Assembly: GCA_024637145.1 (NCBI GenBank)
Contig: JAGXFQ010000037.1
Span: forward strand, 1-64,000
Source of the DNA: Desulfobulbaceae bacterium
Lineage (GTDB): Bacteria; Desulfobacterota; Desulfobulbia; Desulfobulbales; SURF-16
Direction of reading: 5' to 3'
Length of the DNA: 64,000 nucleotides
In this document: positions 20,252-28,683 of the stretch, piece after piece
How positions within the stretch are numbered: the stretch's first letter is position 1
Layout of the letters: every line of letters starts with the position of its first letter
Position numbers and translations under genes: made by a program
Notes under the pieces: generated by a model
Told to the model about the DNA's origin: nothing
Database searches by the model: none
What the model saw: the letters and a program-made list of their open reading frames with translations, nothing else

Positions 20252-20635
20252 ATGAAGAAACGGATAATAATGGTATCTGCTTTGGCTGCACTCATCTCTC
20301 TGCCCGCTGGTTTGGCGTTGGCGGCGGACCCGCAACCCCAGGAAAGCATGACGCAGACCGAAAATCAAGGGCAGGTCTATGGCAGCCAGCTGATGACCCA
20401 GCAAGAACGGCTTGAATATCGCGACCGAATGCAGGCAGCCAAAAGCGAAGAGGAGCGCCAACAAATCCGCAATGAACATCATAAGACCATGCAGGAGCGG
20501 GCCCGGAAGGGGGGGCTGACTCTGCCAGATGCGCCCCCTGCTGGCGGAGGGGGTGGCATGGCTCCCGGCGGTGGTATGGGCACAGGCGGTGGGATGGGCG
20601 GTGGTATGGGCACAGGGGGCGGGCGAGCCCGCTGA
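20252..20635 (+). CDS. small exported protein with Gly/Met-rich tail
   Basis: A 127-residue protein of unknown function with a clear signal peptide (~1-24, MKKRIIMVSALAALISLPAGLALA). The central part, MTQQERLEYRDRMQAAKSEE then ERQQIRNEHHKTMQERARKG, is a charged helical segment of a type seen in small periplasmic proteins of Proteobacteria. Residues ~95-127 are a low-complexity GGGMG-type tail, similar in style to the GroEL tail. ATG at 20252 follows AGGAG. It lies downstream of the duplicated-repeat exported protein on the same strand, with 162 bp between, so the two may be functionally linked; this is inference. Confidence 0.75.
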   Translation: MKKRIIMVSALAALISLPAGLALAADPQPQESMTQTENQGQVYGSQLMTQQERLEYRDRMQAAKSEEERQQIRNEHHKTMQERARKGGLTLPDAPPAGGGGGMAPGGGMGTGGGMGGGMGTGGGRAR

Positions 20636-20774
20636 TATCCTGGTAACGGCAGCCACGGCGCTCTAAGTGGGCGCCGGTGGCTAAAACCGGCTGTGCGCCC
20701 CTGAGCAGCAGCAGGAGGGGCTTTGGGGGCGAGAACCCACCATGACCCTTGCCTGCCACAGGGGGAGGAGCAGA

Positions 20775-21304
20775 ATGGCCAAGAATTCCTTACCACTTGC
20801 CAAGGTCTATGGCCTTCTTGAGCCGGGGTCGGTGGTTCTGATCACCACCACCGGCCTTGAGCGCCCCAATCTCATGACCATGCGTGGCACACCATGCTGG
20901 AGTTTGAACCGCCCTTGGTGGGTTGCGTCATCGGTAACAACAATTATTCTTTTGGCCTGTTGCGGGCCACCAAGGCCTGTGTCCTGAACATTCCCCCCGT
21001 AGATAGCTGAAAAGGTCGTGGCTTGCGGCAATATCTCGGGTGCGGATATCGATAAGTTCGCGACCTTTGGTCTGGCCCCGTGCCGGCGGCGCGGGTCAGT
21101 GCCCCTCTCATCGACGAATATTTTGCTCATCTCGAATGCAGGGTGGCTGGTACAGCCCTGGTAGTGAGGTATTGCTTCTTTGTCCTGGAAGTCATCCAGG
21201 TTTGGCTGGATCCTGCTGTTAAAATGGCAAGGACTCTTCATCATCGTAGCAACGGCAACTTGCTGGTGGCCGCCACCATCAAGCTCAACTCAAAAATGAA
21301 ATAG
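20775..21304 (+). pseudogene. flavin reductase-like (flavoredoxin family) gene with three frameshifts
   Basis: A recognisable ~176-codon flavin reductase domain gene broken by three apparent single-base deletions. It begins at the ATG at 20775 behind GGGAGGAG with MAKNSLPLAKVYGLLEPGSV and runs to PNLMTM. One base is then missing, and the next frame reads WHTMLEFEPPLVGCVIGNNNYSFGLLRA...VLNIPPV. A second shift leads to IAEKVVACGNISGADIDKFATFGLAP, and a third to VPAARVSAPLIDEYFAHLECRVAG...VLEVIQVWLDP, ending KLNSKMK at 21304. Together this is the full flavoredoxin-type FMN-binding fold. Residues are still well conserved, so decay is recent, or the deletions are assembly errors. Confidence 0.82.
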
Positions 21305-21668
21305 CGCCGCTCACCTCTGCAGCGGCAAAGAGGCCGGGGTGACGGGTCAGGGAGAAGGCCCTCAGGCGCCCCTGAAATGGTCGTAGCGCTCAGCCTCAAA
21401 AGAAGAGCCGCCTGATAGGTGTCGCCTGCTTGCCCTTTAATCCCTGCCCGGCTGATCTGGCCCCGGATATCCACCTTTCCTGCTGATCATCATTGCCCCG
21501 TTCAAGCTCAACCTGCAGGCGCACACTGGCCCCAGGCCCAGAGTGCGCCCCAAAACGAAAAGGGCAAGGTAAAGATCGCAGAAGAGCTCTCCAGGGTGTA
21601 TAGAGAGGGTGGATTTAAACCATAAAGAGGGAACCCGGGGTTTCAGTAGAGAGAATTCGTGAGTAGCT
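21305..21668. other. intergenic region with possible gene remnant
   Basis: About 360 bp without an intact gene. The plus-strand stretch just before 21625 reads KGKVKIAEELSRVYREGGFKP then stop, which looks like the C-terminal end of a decayed gene, but nothing upstream restores a frame. Together with the adjacent flavin reductase pseudogene it marks a zone of gene decay. Confidence 0.4.
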
Positions 21669-22379
21669 ATGATGGATGAAAGACAAAAAAATTTTAAAGC
21701 GCCCCCTAAAAAATTTCAGCCCCAAGGGCTTACCATCCTCTATGAGGATCGCGATATTCTGGTTGTCGATAAGGTGAGCGGTCTGTTGACCGTGGGCACG
21801 GAGAGGGAAAAAGAAAATACGGCTTATTTCCGCTTAACTGATTACGTGCGCAAAGGAGTTCAGAAATCAAAAAACAGGGTGTTTATCGTGCACCGGCTGG
21901 ATAAAGATACTTCCGGTGTGGTTGTTTTTGCCAAAAATGAAGAGGCCAAGCACTTTTTGCAGGAAGAGTGGTCTGGTTTCAAGAAGACCTATTATGCGGT
22001 TGTGCATGGCAGACTAGAGGCCAAGGAAGGCATCATCACCTCCTATCTGGCCGAAAACAGCATCCATAAAATGTACTCTGTTGCTGATCCCCAAAAAGGC
22101 AAGCTTGCCAGGACCGGCTACAAGGTGCGGCGCGAATCAAAAGAGTATACCCTGCTTGAAATCGATCTCCTCACCGGCCGGAAAAATCAGATCCGGGTCC
22201 ATTTTGCAGAAAAAGGATCTCCTGTTGCCGGCGATAAGGTGTATGGCATAAAGGGCAAGGGCATCAAGAGACTGACCCTGCATGCCTTCTCCATCACCTT
22301 GGTCCATCCCCACTCCAAAGAGGAGATGACTTTTGAGTCAAAGATCCCCGGTTATTTTCAGGCTTTTTTTAACAGTTAA
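21669..22379 (+). CDS. RluA-family pseudouridine synthase
   Basis: A 236-residue RNA pseudouridine synthase of the RluA superfamily, acting on rRNA or tRNA in the cytoplasm. The catalytic Asp lies in VHRLDKDTSGVVVFAKN (~73-89). ILYEDRDILVVDKVSGLLTV, TGRKNQIRVHFAEKGSPVAGDKVYG and the C-terminal LHAFSITLVHPHSKEEMTFES complete the family pattern. There is no N-terminal S4 domain, so it is a short type like RluA or TruC; the target uridine cannot be told. Two adjacent in-frame ATGs (21669, 21672) are available and neither has a strong ribosome binding site. It stands alone. Confidence 0.9.
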   Translation: MMDERQKNFKAPPKKFQPQGLTILYEDRDILVVDKVSGLLTVGTEREKENTAYFRLTDYVRKGVQKSKNRVFIVHRLDKDTSGVVVFAKNEEAKHFLQEEWSGFKKTYYAVVHGRLEAKEGIITSYLAENSIHKMYSVADPQKGKLARTGYKVRRESKEYTLLEIDLLTGRKNQIRVHFAEKGSPVAGDKVYGIKGKGIKRLTLHAFSITLVHPHSKEEMTFESKIPGYFQAFFNS

Positions 22380-22606
22380 TGGGATCCCGCAGGCTGCGGG
22401 CCACTCTCTGTAAGTCTTTGCGGGCAGGGCGCCAGGCAATTAAAGAAAGCTGCTGCATTTTCCAGCCTCCCCTCTCTTTTTCTTTTATCCAGGCGGCTTT
22501 TTTGCCCTTCATCAGCCCTGGCCTTTGGCCGGGCTGCCTACCTCTTTGAAGGCGTCAACCACCGCCACCTATCGTTTCTGGGTTCTCCAGGCGGTTTTCA
22601 TTTTCC

Positions 22607-22635
22607 TTGACAGTAAAAAGTCTTTGTTAAGATAC
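22607..22635 (+). promoter_or_regulatory. sigma-70-type promoter of the trehalose operon
   Basis: TTGACA at 22607-22612 and a -10-like TAAGATAC about 15-17 nt downstream, some 90 bp before the DUF5752 gene. It is the best candidate in the 340-bp gap 22380-22720, which otherwise holds no gene or clear hairpin. Confidence 0.5.
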
Positions 22636-22720
22636 TAAAGGTATCGCCGCAGGCGCTGCGCACTTTTTTCAAAAAGGAGAAGGCTACCTGCAGAGGTCAT
22701 TTTAACCAAGAGGCAAGACC

Positions 22721-23389
22721 ATGGAAAACCCCCTCGCCTTTGCCGTCAAGGACTGCGCCTTGATCACCATCGCCACCGGCCGTAAGGCCATTAATCTTGC
22801 CGAGCTGCGCGAGAATCTGAAGGTCGTCAGTGGCGACAGTATCTACCATCATTTCTGGGGGGGCCTTCTGACCCCCCGTTTTGAGGAGCGTGAATTCAAC
22901 AACGATTTTGCGGGCTGGGTTCGCCACAGCCTCCGCGAACCGGAACTTGCCGAGCGCCTGGCCGCCATTGATCCAGGCCAAAGCCACGATATAGAAACGA
23001 TCCGCCAGGACATTCTCGAGGTCATTGATGACCGTCTGGATGAAAGGGAAAGTTCGCGCTGGATGCCGGCGGGTAGAGAATTCGAGTTCCTGCATGGCCA
23101 GCTTGTGGTTTTTGATACCCGCCGCCGTCTGGAAGAGCCAGCTGATCTGGCCGAGCAGACTCCCAAGATGTCGACAAGCAGCATATTTTATCATTTTATT
23201 GATGCCCGCCGGCGGGTGGAGGACAACAGCGACGATCTCAGTTTCTGGCTGCGCAGCTTCGGAACAAAACACCAGGAGCTCTCGGCACAGTTGACCGCCA
23301 TTGATCCTTTCTTCTCCAGTCTCAGCCAGATCCGCCAGGAGTTGAGTCAGCTCTTTGTTGCCTATTTCAAAGAAGGAGGGCGCGCATGA
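22721..23389 (+). CDS. DUF5752 family protein, first gene of the trehalose operon
   Basis: A 222-residue cytoplasmic protein of the DUF5752 family, function unknown, encoded with TreT-like glycosyltransferases. The sequence contains an internal duplication: GDSIYHHFWGGLL...NNDFAGWVRHSL...LAERLAAIDP...IRQDILEVI (~39-107) is echoed by TSSIFYHFIDARR...SDDLSFWLRSFG...LSAQLTAIDP...IRQELSQLF (~146-215). The repeated YHHF/FYHF motif and acidic segments are the most conserved parts. ATG at 22721 gives the expected N-terminus. It overlaps treT by 4 bp (ATGA), so translation is coupled, suggesting a partner or regulatory role with TreT; this is inference. Confidence 0.82.
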   Translation: MENPLAFAVKDCALITIATGRKAINLAELRENLKVVSGDSIYHHFWGGLLTPRFEEREFNNDFAGWVRHSLREPELAERLAAIDPGQSHDIETIRQDILEVIDDRLDERESSRWMPAGREFEFLHGQLVVFDTRRRLEEPADLAEQTPKMSTSSIFYHFIDARRRVEDNSDDLSFWLRSFGTKHQELSAQLTAIDPFFSSLSQIRQELSQLFVAYFKEGGRA

Positions 23390-24627
23390 GTCATCTGCTT
23401 GAGGCCTATGCTGCTATTGCCGGCAGCGACGTGGTCGATCATCTGCGTCAGCTGGCGGAATCACTGCATGGGGCAAAGGTTGTCCATGTCAACTCTACCC
23501 GGGTTGGCGGCGGGGTAGCCGAGATCCTTGAAAAGCTGGTGCCCCTTACCAATGAACTGGGCCTTGACACCAGCTGGGAGGTGATCAGCGGCGGGGAGGC
23601 TTTTTATCAATGCACCAAGGCCATGCACAACGGTCTCCAGGGCAACCGGGTGCATATTCCGGCCCGGCTCCTTGCCGCCTATGAGGAGGCCAATGAGGCC
23701 AATGCCGAAATCATGCGGGAAAAACTCACTGAAGCTGATTTCGTCTTTATCCACGATCCGCAGCCCGCGGCTCTCCTTGAGCATATGCCAAAGCGGGGCG
23801 GCAAATGGGTGTGGCGCTGCCATATCGACGCCAGCCATCCCTATCGTCCGGTGTGGAACTATCTGCGCAGGAAGGTCGCTAACTACGATGCCAGCATCTT
23901 CTCTCTGCCCGCTTTTGCCCAGCTGCTGCCCCATTCCCAATATATTATCCCGCCCAGTATTGATCCCTTGAGCGATAAAAATATCGATCTGCCGCCGGAG
24001 GAGATGGAGAGCGTCTTTGCCACCTTTGGTCTTGATCCTCACCGCCCCCTTCTGGTGCAGGTCTCCCGCTTCGACCGTTTCAAGGACCCGGTGGGTGTCA
24101 TCCAGGCCTACCGGCTGGCCCGAAAATATATCCCTGACCTGCAACTTGTGCTGGCAGGCGGCGAGGCCAGCGATGATCCCGAAGGGGAAGCCACCCTTGC
24201 CGAGGTACGGGAGGAGGCGGGTAACGATCTTGATATCCATATCCTTCTCCTGCCCCCGGATGCCCATCGCGTCATCAATGCCCTGCAGCGGGCCGCTGAT
24301 ATTGTGTTGCAGAAATCCACCAGGGAGGGGTTTGGGCTCACCGTCACGGAGGCCATGTGGAAGAGCAAGCCGGTGATCGGCGGTGATACCGGCGGCATCC
24401 GGCTGCAGGTCATCAATTACCACACCGGGTTTCTGGTCCACACCCCGGAAGGGGCTGCCCTGCGCATCCGCTATCTCCTGCACCAGAAGGAGCGCATGCA
24501 GGAGATGGGCATGAAGGGCAAGGAGTATGTGCGGGAGAACTTTCTCCTGACCAGGCACCTCCGGGAATATCTCACCCTGATGCTCGGTATGCGCCACGGT
24601 GCCAAATACCGCATTGTCTTGAGCTGA
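23386..24627 (+). CDS. treT: trehalose synthase-type glycosyltransferase TreT
   Basis: A 413-residue GT4-type glycosyltransferase of the trehalose glycosyltransferring synthase (TreT) group, which joins a nucleotide-activated glucose to free glucose to give trehalose. Visible features are VHVNSTRVGGGVAEILEKLVPL near the N-terminus, HDPQPAALLEHMPKRGGKWVWRCHIDAS (~125-152), the donor-binding C-terminal domain with QVSRFDRFKDPVGVIQAY, and the retaining-GT motif STREGFGLTVTEAMWKSKPVIGG (~309-331). The start overlaps the DUF5752 stop. glgX follows 44 bp downstream. Donor preference (ADP- or UDP-glucose) cannot be read from the sequence. Confidence 0.87.
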   Translation: MSHLLEAYAAIAGSDVVDHLRQLAESLHGAKVVHVNSTRVGGGVAEILEKLVPLTNELGLDTSWEVISGGEAFYQCTKAMHNGLQGNRVHIPARLLAAYEEANEANAEIMREKLTEADFVFIHDPQPAALLEHMPKRGGKWVWRCHIDASHPYRPVWNYLRRKVANYDASIFSLPAFAQLLPHSQYIIPPSIDPLSDKNIDLPPEEMESVFATFGLDPHRPLLVQVSRFDRFKDPVGVIQAYRLARKYIPDLQLVLAGGEASDDPEGEATLAEVREEAGNDLDIHILLLPPDAHRVINALQRAADIVLQKSTREGFGLTVTEAMWKSKPVIGGDTGGIRLQVINYHTGFLVHTPEGAALRIRYLLHQKERMQEMGMKGKEYVRENFLLTRHLREYLTLMLGMRHGAKYRIVLS

Positions 24628-24671
24628 TCCGGTTTGCCAGCCGGGCAAAAGCCACCTGCATGGGAGGTATT

Positions 24672-26828
24672 ATGAAGTATCTGAAAATGACGGTATGGCC
24701 AGGCAAGCCATATCCTTTGGGCGCGACTTGGGACGGCGAGGGGGTCAATTTCGCCATCTTTTCCGAGCATGCCGACAAGGTGGAGCTCTGCATCTTTGAG
24801 CAGCGGGGCCGGGAGGAGCTGCTCCGTATTTCCATGCGTTGCCAGACCGATCAGGTCTGGCACTGCTATCTGCCCCAGGCCAGGCCCGGCCTGCTTTACG
24901 GTTACAGGGTCCATGGCCCCTATCTTCCCAAGCAGGGCCTGCGCTTCAACTCGGCAAAACTGCTCCTTGATCCCTATGCCAAACAATTTTACGGGCCTCT
25001 ACGCTGGCATGATGCCCTTTTTGGCTACCGGATCGGCAATCCCCAGGAAGACCTTTCCCGCGACCGGCGCAGCAGCGCCGCCTATATGCCGAAATGTCAG
25101 GTGGTTGATTCGGCCTTCACCTGGGGCGATGACCGGCCGCCCTGCACCTCCTGGCACGATACCATCATCTACGAGCTCCATGTCAAGGGCTTTACCTGTC
25201 AGAATACCGCTATCCCTGAAGAGCTGCGCGGCACCTACGCCGGTCTCTCCTCCACCCCGGCCATTGATTACTTGCAGCGTCTCGGCATAACAGCAGTGGA
25301 ACTGATGCCGGTGCATGGTTTTGTCGATGAAAGGCATTTGGTGGAAAAAGGGCTGAGCAATTACTGGGGCTACAACTCCAGCGGCTTCTTTGTCCCGGAG
25401 AGCCGCTATTCGGCCTCCGGCCAGGTCAATGAGTTCAAAACCATGGTGAAAACCCTGCACTCGGCCGGCATTGAGGTCATTCTCGATGTGGTCTACAATC
25501 ATACGGCCGAGGGCAATCACCTGGGCCCCACCTTCTGCTTCAGGGGCATCGACAACCTCGCCTATTACCGGGTCATGCCGGATGAAAAACGCTACTATAT
25601 GGACTTCACCGGCTGCGGCAATACCTTGAACATGCGCCATCCCCGGGTGCTGCAGTTGATCATGGACAGTCTGCGCTACTGGGTGTTGGAGATGCACGTG
25701 GACGGCTTCCGCTTCGACCTGGCCTCGGCCCTGGCCCGGGAGCTTTATGAGGTGGATCAGCTGGGCGCCTTTTTTAATATCATCCACCAGGATCCCATCC
25801 TTTCCCAGGTCAAGCTCATCGCCGAGCCGTGGGATCTGGGCGAGGGGGGCTATCAGGTGGGGAACTTTCCCGTGGGATGGACCGAATGGAACGGCAAATA
25901 CCGGGATACAGTGCGCTCCTTCTGGAAGGGGGAGGGCGACACCATTGGCGAGTTCGCCCATCGCCTCACCGGTTCCAGCGACCTCTACGAGCATGGCGGC
26001 AGACTTCCCTATGCCAGTATCAACTTCGTCACCTGCCATGACGGTTTTACCCTCCATGATCTGGTGAGCTACAATGAGAAACATAACGAAGCAAACCAGG
26101 AAGATAATCAGGATGGCGAAGACCATAACCGCAGCTGGAACTGCGGCGTCGAAGGACCAACAGCTGATCCGCAGATCAAGGCCCTCAGGAGCCGCCAGAA
26201 ACGTAATTTTCTGGCCACCCTCTTTTTGTCCCAGGGGGTGCCCATGCTCCTGGCCGGCGATGAGCTGGGGAAAAGCAAGCGGGGCAATAACAACACCTAT
26301 TGCCAGGACAATCCCCTAAGCTGGCTCGACTGGAGCCAGGACAGCGAGCAGAAAGAGCTGCACGACTTTGTTCAGCGTCTCATTGCCCTGCGCAAGGCGC
26401 ACCCTGTCTTTCGCCGGCGTCATTTTTTCCAGGGCCGCCTCATCAAAGGCGGCGATGTCAGGGATATCATCTGGTTGAATCCGGCAGGCACGGTAATGAC
26501 CGACCAGGAATGGCAGCAGGCCGCGGCCAGCTGCCTGGGGTTCTTCTTGGCCGGTGACGTCCTGGAGGAGCAGGATGAAAAAGGCAATCCCGTCATAGAC
26601 AGCAGATTTCTCCTTCTGGTCAATGCCCATGACCAGGCCATTGACTTCATCATTCCGGATTCCCTGCCGGTGACCAGCTGGCGGGTGGTGCTTGATACCA
26701 GCACTCCCACCGGTGGCCCTGCTGAAAAACAGCCCTGGCAGGCCAAGGTCAGCTACCCTCTCCTTGAACACAGTCTGGTCCTCCTGGTGGAGTCACCAAT
26801 GCGGAAAACCAACAGCCATGACAACTAG
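24672..26828 (+). CDS. glgX: glycogen debranching enzyme GlgX
   Basis: GlgX (GH13) hydrolyses alpha-1,6 branches of limit-dextrin glycogen. The 718-residue product has the N-terminal CBM48-like domain (PYPLGATWDGEGVNFAIFSE), the GH13 motifs DVVYNHTAEG, DGFRFDLASAL (nucleophile Asp), LIAEPWDLG (acid/base Glu) and NFVTCHDGFTLHDL, and a C-terminal beta domain. I chose ATG 24672 because GGGAGGT lies just upstream; an earlier in-frame ATG at 24660 sits on that site. It overlaps treZ by 11 bp. In the operon it would supply linear maltodextrins to TreY and TreZ. Confidence 0.93.
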   Translation: MKYLKMTVWPGKPYPLGATWDGEGVNFAIFSEHADKVELCIFEQRGREELLRISMRCQTDQVWHCYLPQARPGLLYGYRVHGPYLPKQGLRFNSAKLLLDPYAKQFYGPLRWHDALFGYRIGNPQEDLSRDRRSSAAYMPKCQVVDSAFTWGDDRPPCTSWHDTIIYELHVKGFTCQNTAIPEELRGTYAGLSSTPAIDYLQRLGITAVELMPVHGFVDERHLVEKGLSNYWGYNSSGFFVPESRYSASGQVNEFKTMVKTLHSAGIEVILDVVYNHTAEGNHLGPTFCFRGIDNLAYYRVMPDEKRYYMDFTGCGNTLNMRHPRVLQLIMDSLRYWVLEMHVDGFRFDLASALARELYEVDQLGAFFNIIHQDPILSQVKLIAEPWDLGEGGYQVGNFPVGWTEWNGKYRDTVRSFWKGEGDTIGEFAHRLTGSSDLYEHGGRLPYASINFVTCHDGFTLHDLVSYNEKHNEANQEDNQDGEDHNRSWNCGVEGPTADPQIKALRSRQKRNFLATLFLSQGVPMLLAGDELGKSKRGNNNTYCQDNPLSWLDWSQDSEQKELHDFVQRLIALRKAHPVFRRRHFFQGRLIKGGDVRDIIWLNPAGTVMTDQEWQQAAASCLGFFLAGDVLEEQDEKGNPVIDSRFLLLVNAHDQAIDFIIPDSLPVTSWRVVLDTSTPTGGPAEKQPWQAKVSYPLLEHSLVLLVESPMRKTNSHDN

Positions 26829-28683
26829 CCGCCACCATTCCATGGCCTTTGGCAGCACTCTCCTGCCTGCCGGTGCGGTGCGCTTCCGACTCTGGGCGCC
26901 AGGGGCAGAAAAGATTTCCCTCTGTCTTGATCCCGGCACCAGGGATCTGTTGCTGCCCATGACCAGGGAGAAGGCAGGCTGGTTCGGCCTGGAAACCAAG
27001 GAGGCGGTTGCCGGCTGTGGCTACTGCTTTCAGCTCTCTTCCGGTCTGCTGGTTCCTGATCCGGCTTCCCGCTTTCAGCCCCGCGACGTCCATGGCGCCA
27101 GCGAGGTGATTGACCCTGCTGCTTTTGCCTGGCCAGATCAGCAATGGCGCGGCCGACCCTGGCAGGAGGCAGTGATTTATGAGGTGCATGTAGGCACTTT
27201 CAGCCCTGAAGGCACCTTTGCCGGGGTGGAAGCGCGACTGGATCATCTGGTGGAACTGGGCATCACCGCCCTGGAATTGCTGCCGGTGGCCGCCTTTGCC
27301 GGCCGCTGCAACTGGGGGTACGATGGCGTCCTCCCCTTTGCCCCGGACAGCAGTTACGGCCGCCCCGAGGATCTCAAGAGACTGATTGCTGCCGCCCATG
27401 CCAGAGGACTCATGGTGTTGCTCGATGTGGTCTACAACCATTTTGGGCCGGAGGGCAATTATCTGCACCACTATGCCCCCCACTTTTTCACCGACCATTA
27501 CCAGACGCCCTGGGGGGCCGCCATCAACTTCGAGGGGCCAGGTAGCTATTGGGTTCGCCAGTTCTTTATCCAAAACGCCCTCTATTGGCTCAGCGAGTAT
27601 CATTTCGATGGCCTGCGTCTGGATGCGGTGCATGCCATCCATGATGCGAGCCGGCCCGATATCCTGGAGGAACTGGCCCAGACCGTGCGCACCCATCTGG
27701 GGGCGCAGCGTCCTATCCATCTGGTGCTGGAAAACGATAAGAATCAGGCCCATTATCTGCACCGAGAGAGCCCGGGCATGATCAGCGGCTATACGGCGCA
27801 GTGGAACGATGACCTCCATCATGGCCTGCATGTCCTGCTCACCGGCGAAAAAGGCGGCTATTACCGCGATTACGCCGAGATGCCCGCCTGCCATGTGGCC
27901 CGTTGCCTGGCCGAGGGCTTTTCCTATCAAGGCGAAAAGTCCCCCTACCGTCATAACGCCCCCCGGGGGGAGCGGAGCCGTCACCTGCCCAGCACCGCCT
28001 TTGTGGCTTTTCTGCAAAACCATGACCAGATCGGGAACCGCGCCCTGGGGGAACGGATCTGTCAACTGGCGGAGCCGGAAGCGGTGCGGGCCGCCGTGGC
28101 CATTCTCCTGCTTTCGCCCTCACCGCCTCTGCTCTTCATGGGCGAGGAGTGGGGCAGCCAGCAGCCTTTCCCCTTTTTCTGCGATTTCGGAGCAGAGCTT
28201 GCTGACCAGGTCAAAGAAGGACGGCGCCAGGAGTTTGCGCGCTTTCCTGAATTCAGCTCACCGGCAAGCCGTGAGCGTATTCCGGATCCATGCGCCGCCG
28301 AGACCTTTCTCTCTGCCCGCCTCGACTGGCAAGGGCTCAGCTCAGCCAAGGGCAGGGAGTGGTATGGGTATTATGGCCGGCTCCTGGGCCTGCGACAACA
28401 GGAGATCATGCCCCGGCTGGCGGGCCTGTCGGCCGGGGAAAACAAAAAATGGCAGGCCAGGGGCAAGAGCGGCCTGATGGTCTGCTGGCCCCTGCCGGGA
28501 GGGGAGAGTCTGCAGCTCCTTGCCAATCTCGGTTCCCTCCCCTGTGTAGAAATAAACCTGCCGGCTCTGCCACTGCTTTTTGCCACGCATGATCTGGCGG
28601 CAATCGGTAAAGAAAAGACCCTGCCGCCCTGGTCGGTCTTCTGGTTCCTGGCGCCAGGCCCGGCAGCAAGGAGCCTGCCATGA
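26818..28683 (+). CDS. treZ: malto-oligosyltrehalose trehalohydrolase TreZ
   Basis: TreZ releases trehalose from maltooligosyl trehalose made by TreY. The 621-residue GH13 protein starts FGSTLLPAGAVRFRLWAPGA, an N-terminal CBM48-like domain, then has EAVIYEVHVGTFSPEGTFAG, DVVYNHFGPEGNYL, DGLRLDAVHAI (nucleophile), HLVLENDKN (acid/base Glu) and FLQNHDQIGNRALGERI. The start is the ATG at 26818 inside the end of glgX; MAFGSTLL at 26842 is an alternative. It overlaps treY by 4 bp (ATGA). Gene order glgX-treZ-treY with overlaps argues for one polycistron. Confidence 0.92.
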   Translation: MTTSRHHSMAFGSTLLPAGAVRFRLWAPGAEKISLCLDPGTRDLLLPMTREKAGWFGLETKEAVAGCGYCFQLSSGLLVPDPASRFQPRDVHGASEVIDPAAFAWPDQQWRGRPWQEAVIYEVHVGTFSPEGTFAGVEARLDHLVELGITALELLPVAAFAGRCNWGYDGVLPFAPDSSYGRPEDLKRLIAAAHARGLMVLLDVVYNHFGPEGNYLHHYAPHFFTDHYQTPWGAAINFEGPGSYWVRQFFIQNALYWLSEYHFDGLRLDAVHAIHDASRPDILEELAQTVRTHLGAQRPIHLVLENDKNQAHYLHRESPGMISGYTAQWNDDLHHGLHVLLTGEKGGYYRDYAEMPACHVARCLAEGFSYQGEKSPYRHNAPRGERSRHLPSTAFVAFLQNHDQIGNRALGERICQLAEPEAVRAAVAILLLSPSPPLLFMGEEWGSQQPFPFFCDFGAELADQVKEGRRQEFARFPEFSSPASRERIPDPCAAETFLSARLDWQGLSSAKGREWYGYYGRLLGLRQQEIMPRLAGLSAGENKKWQARGKSGLMVCWPLPGGESLQLLANLGSLPCVEINLPALPLLFATHDLAAIGKEKTLPPWSVFWFLAPGPAARSLP

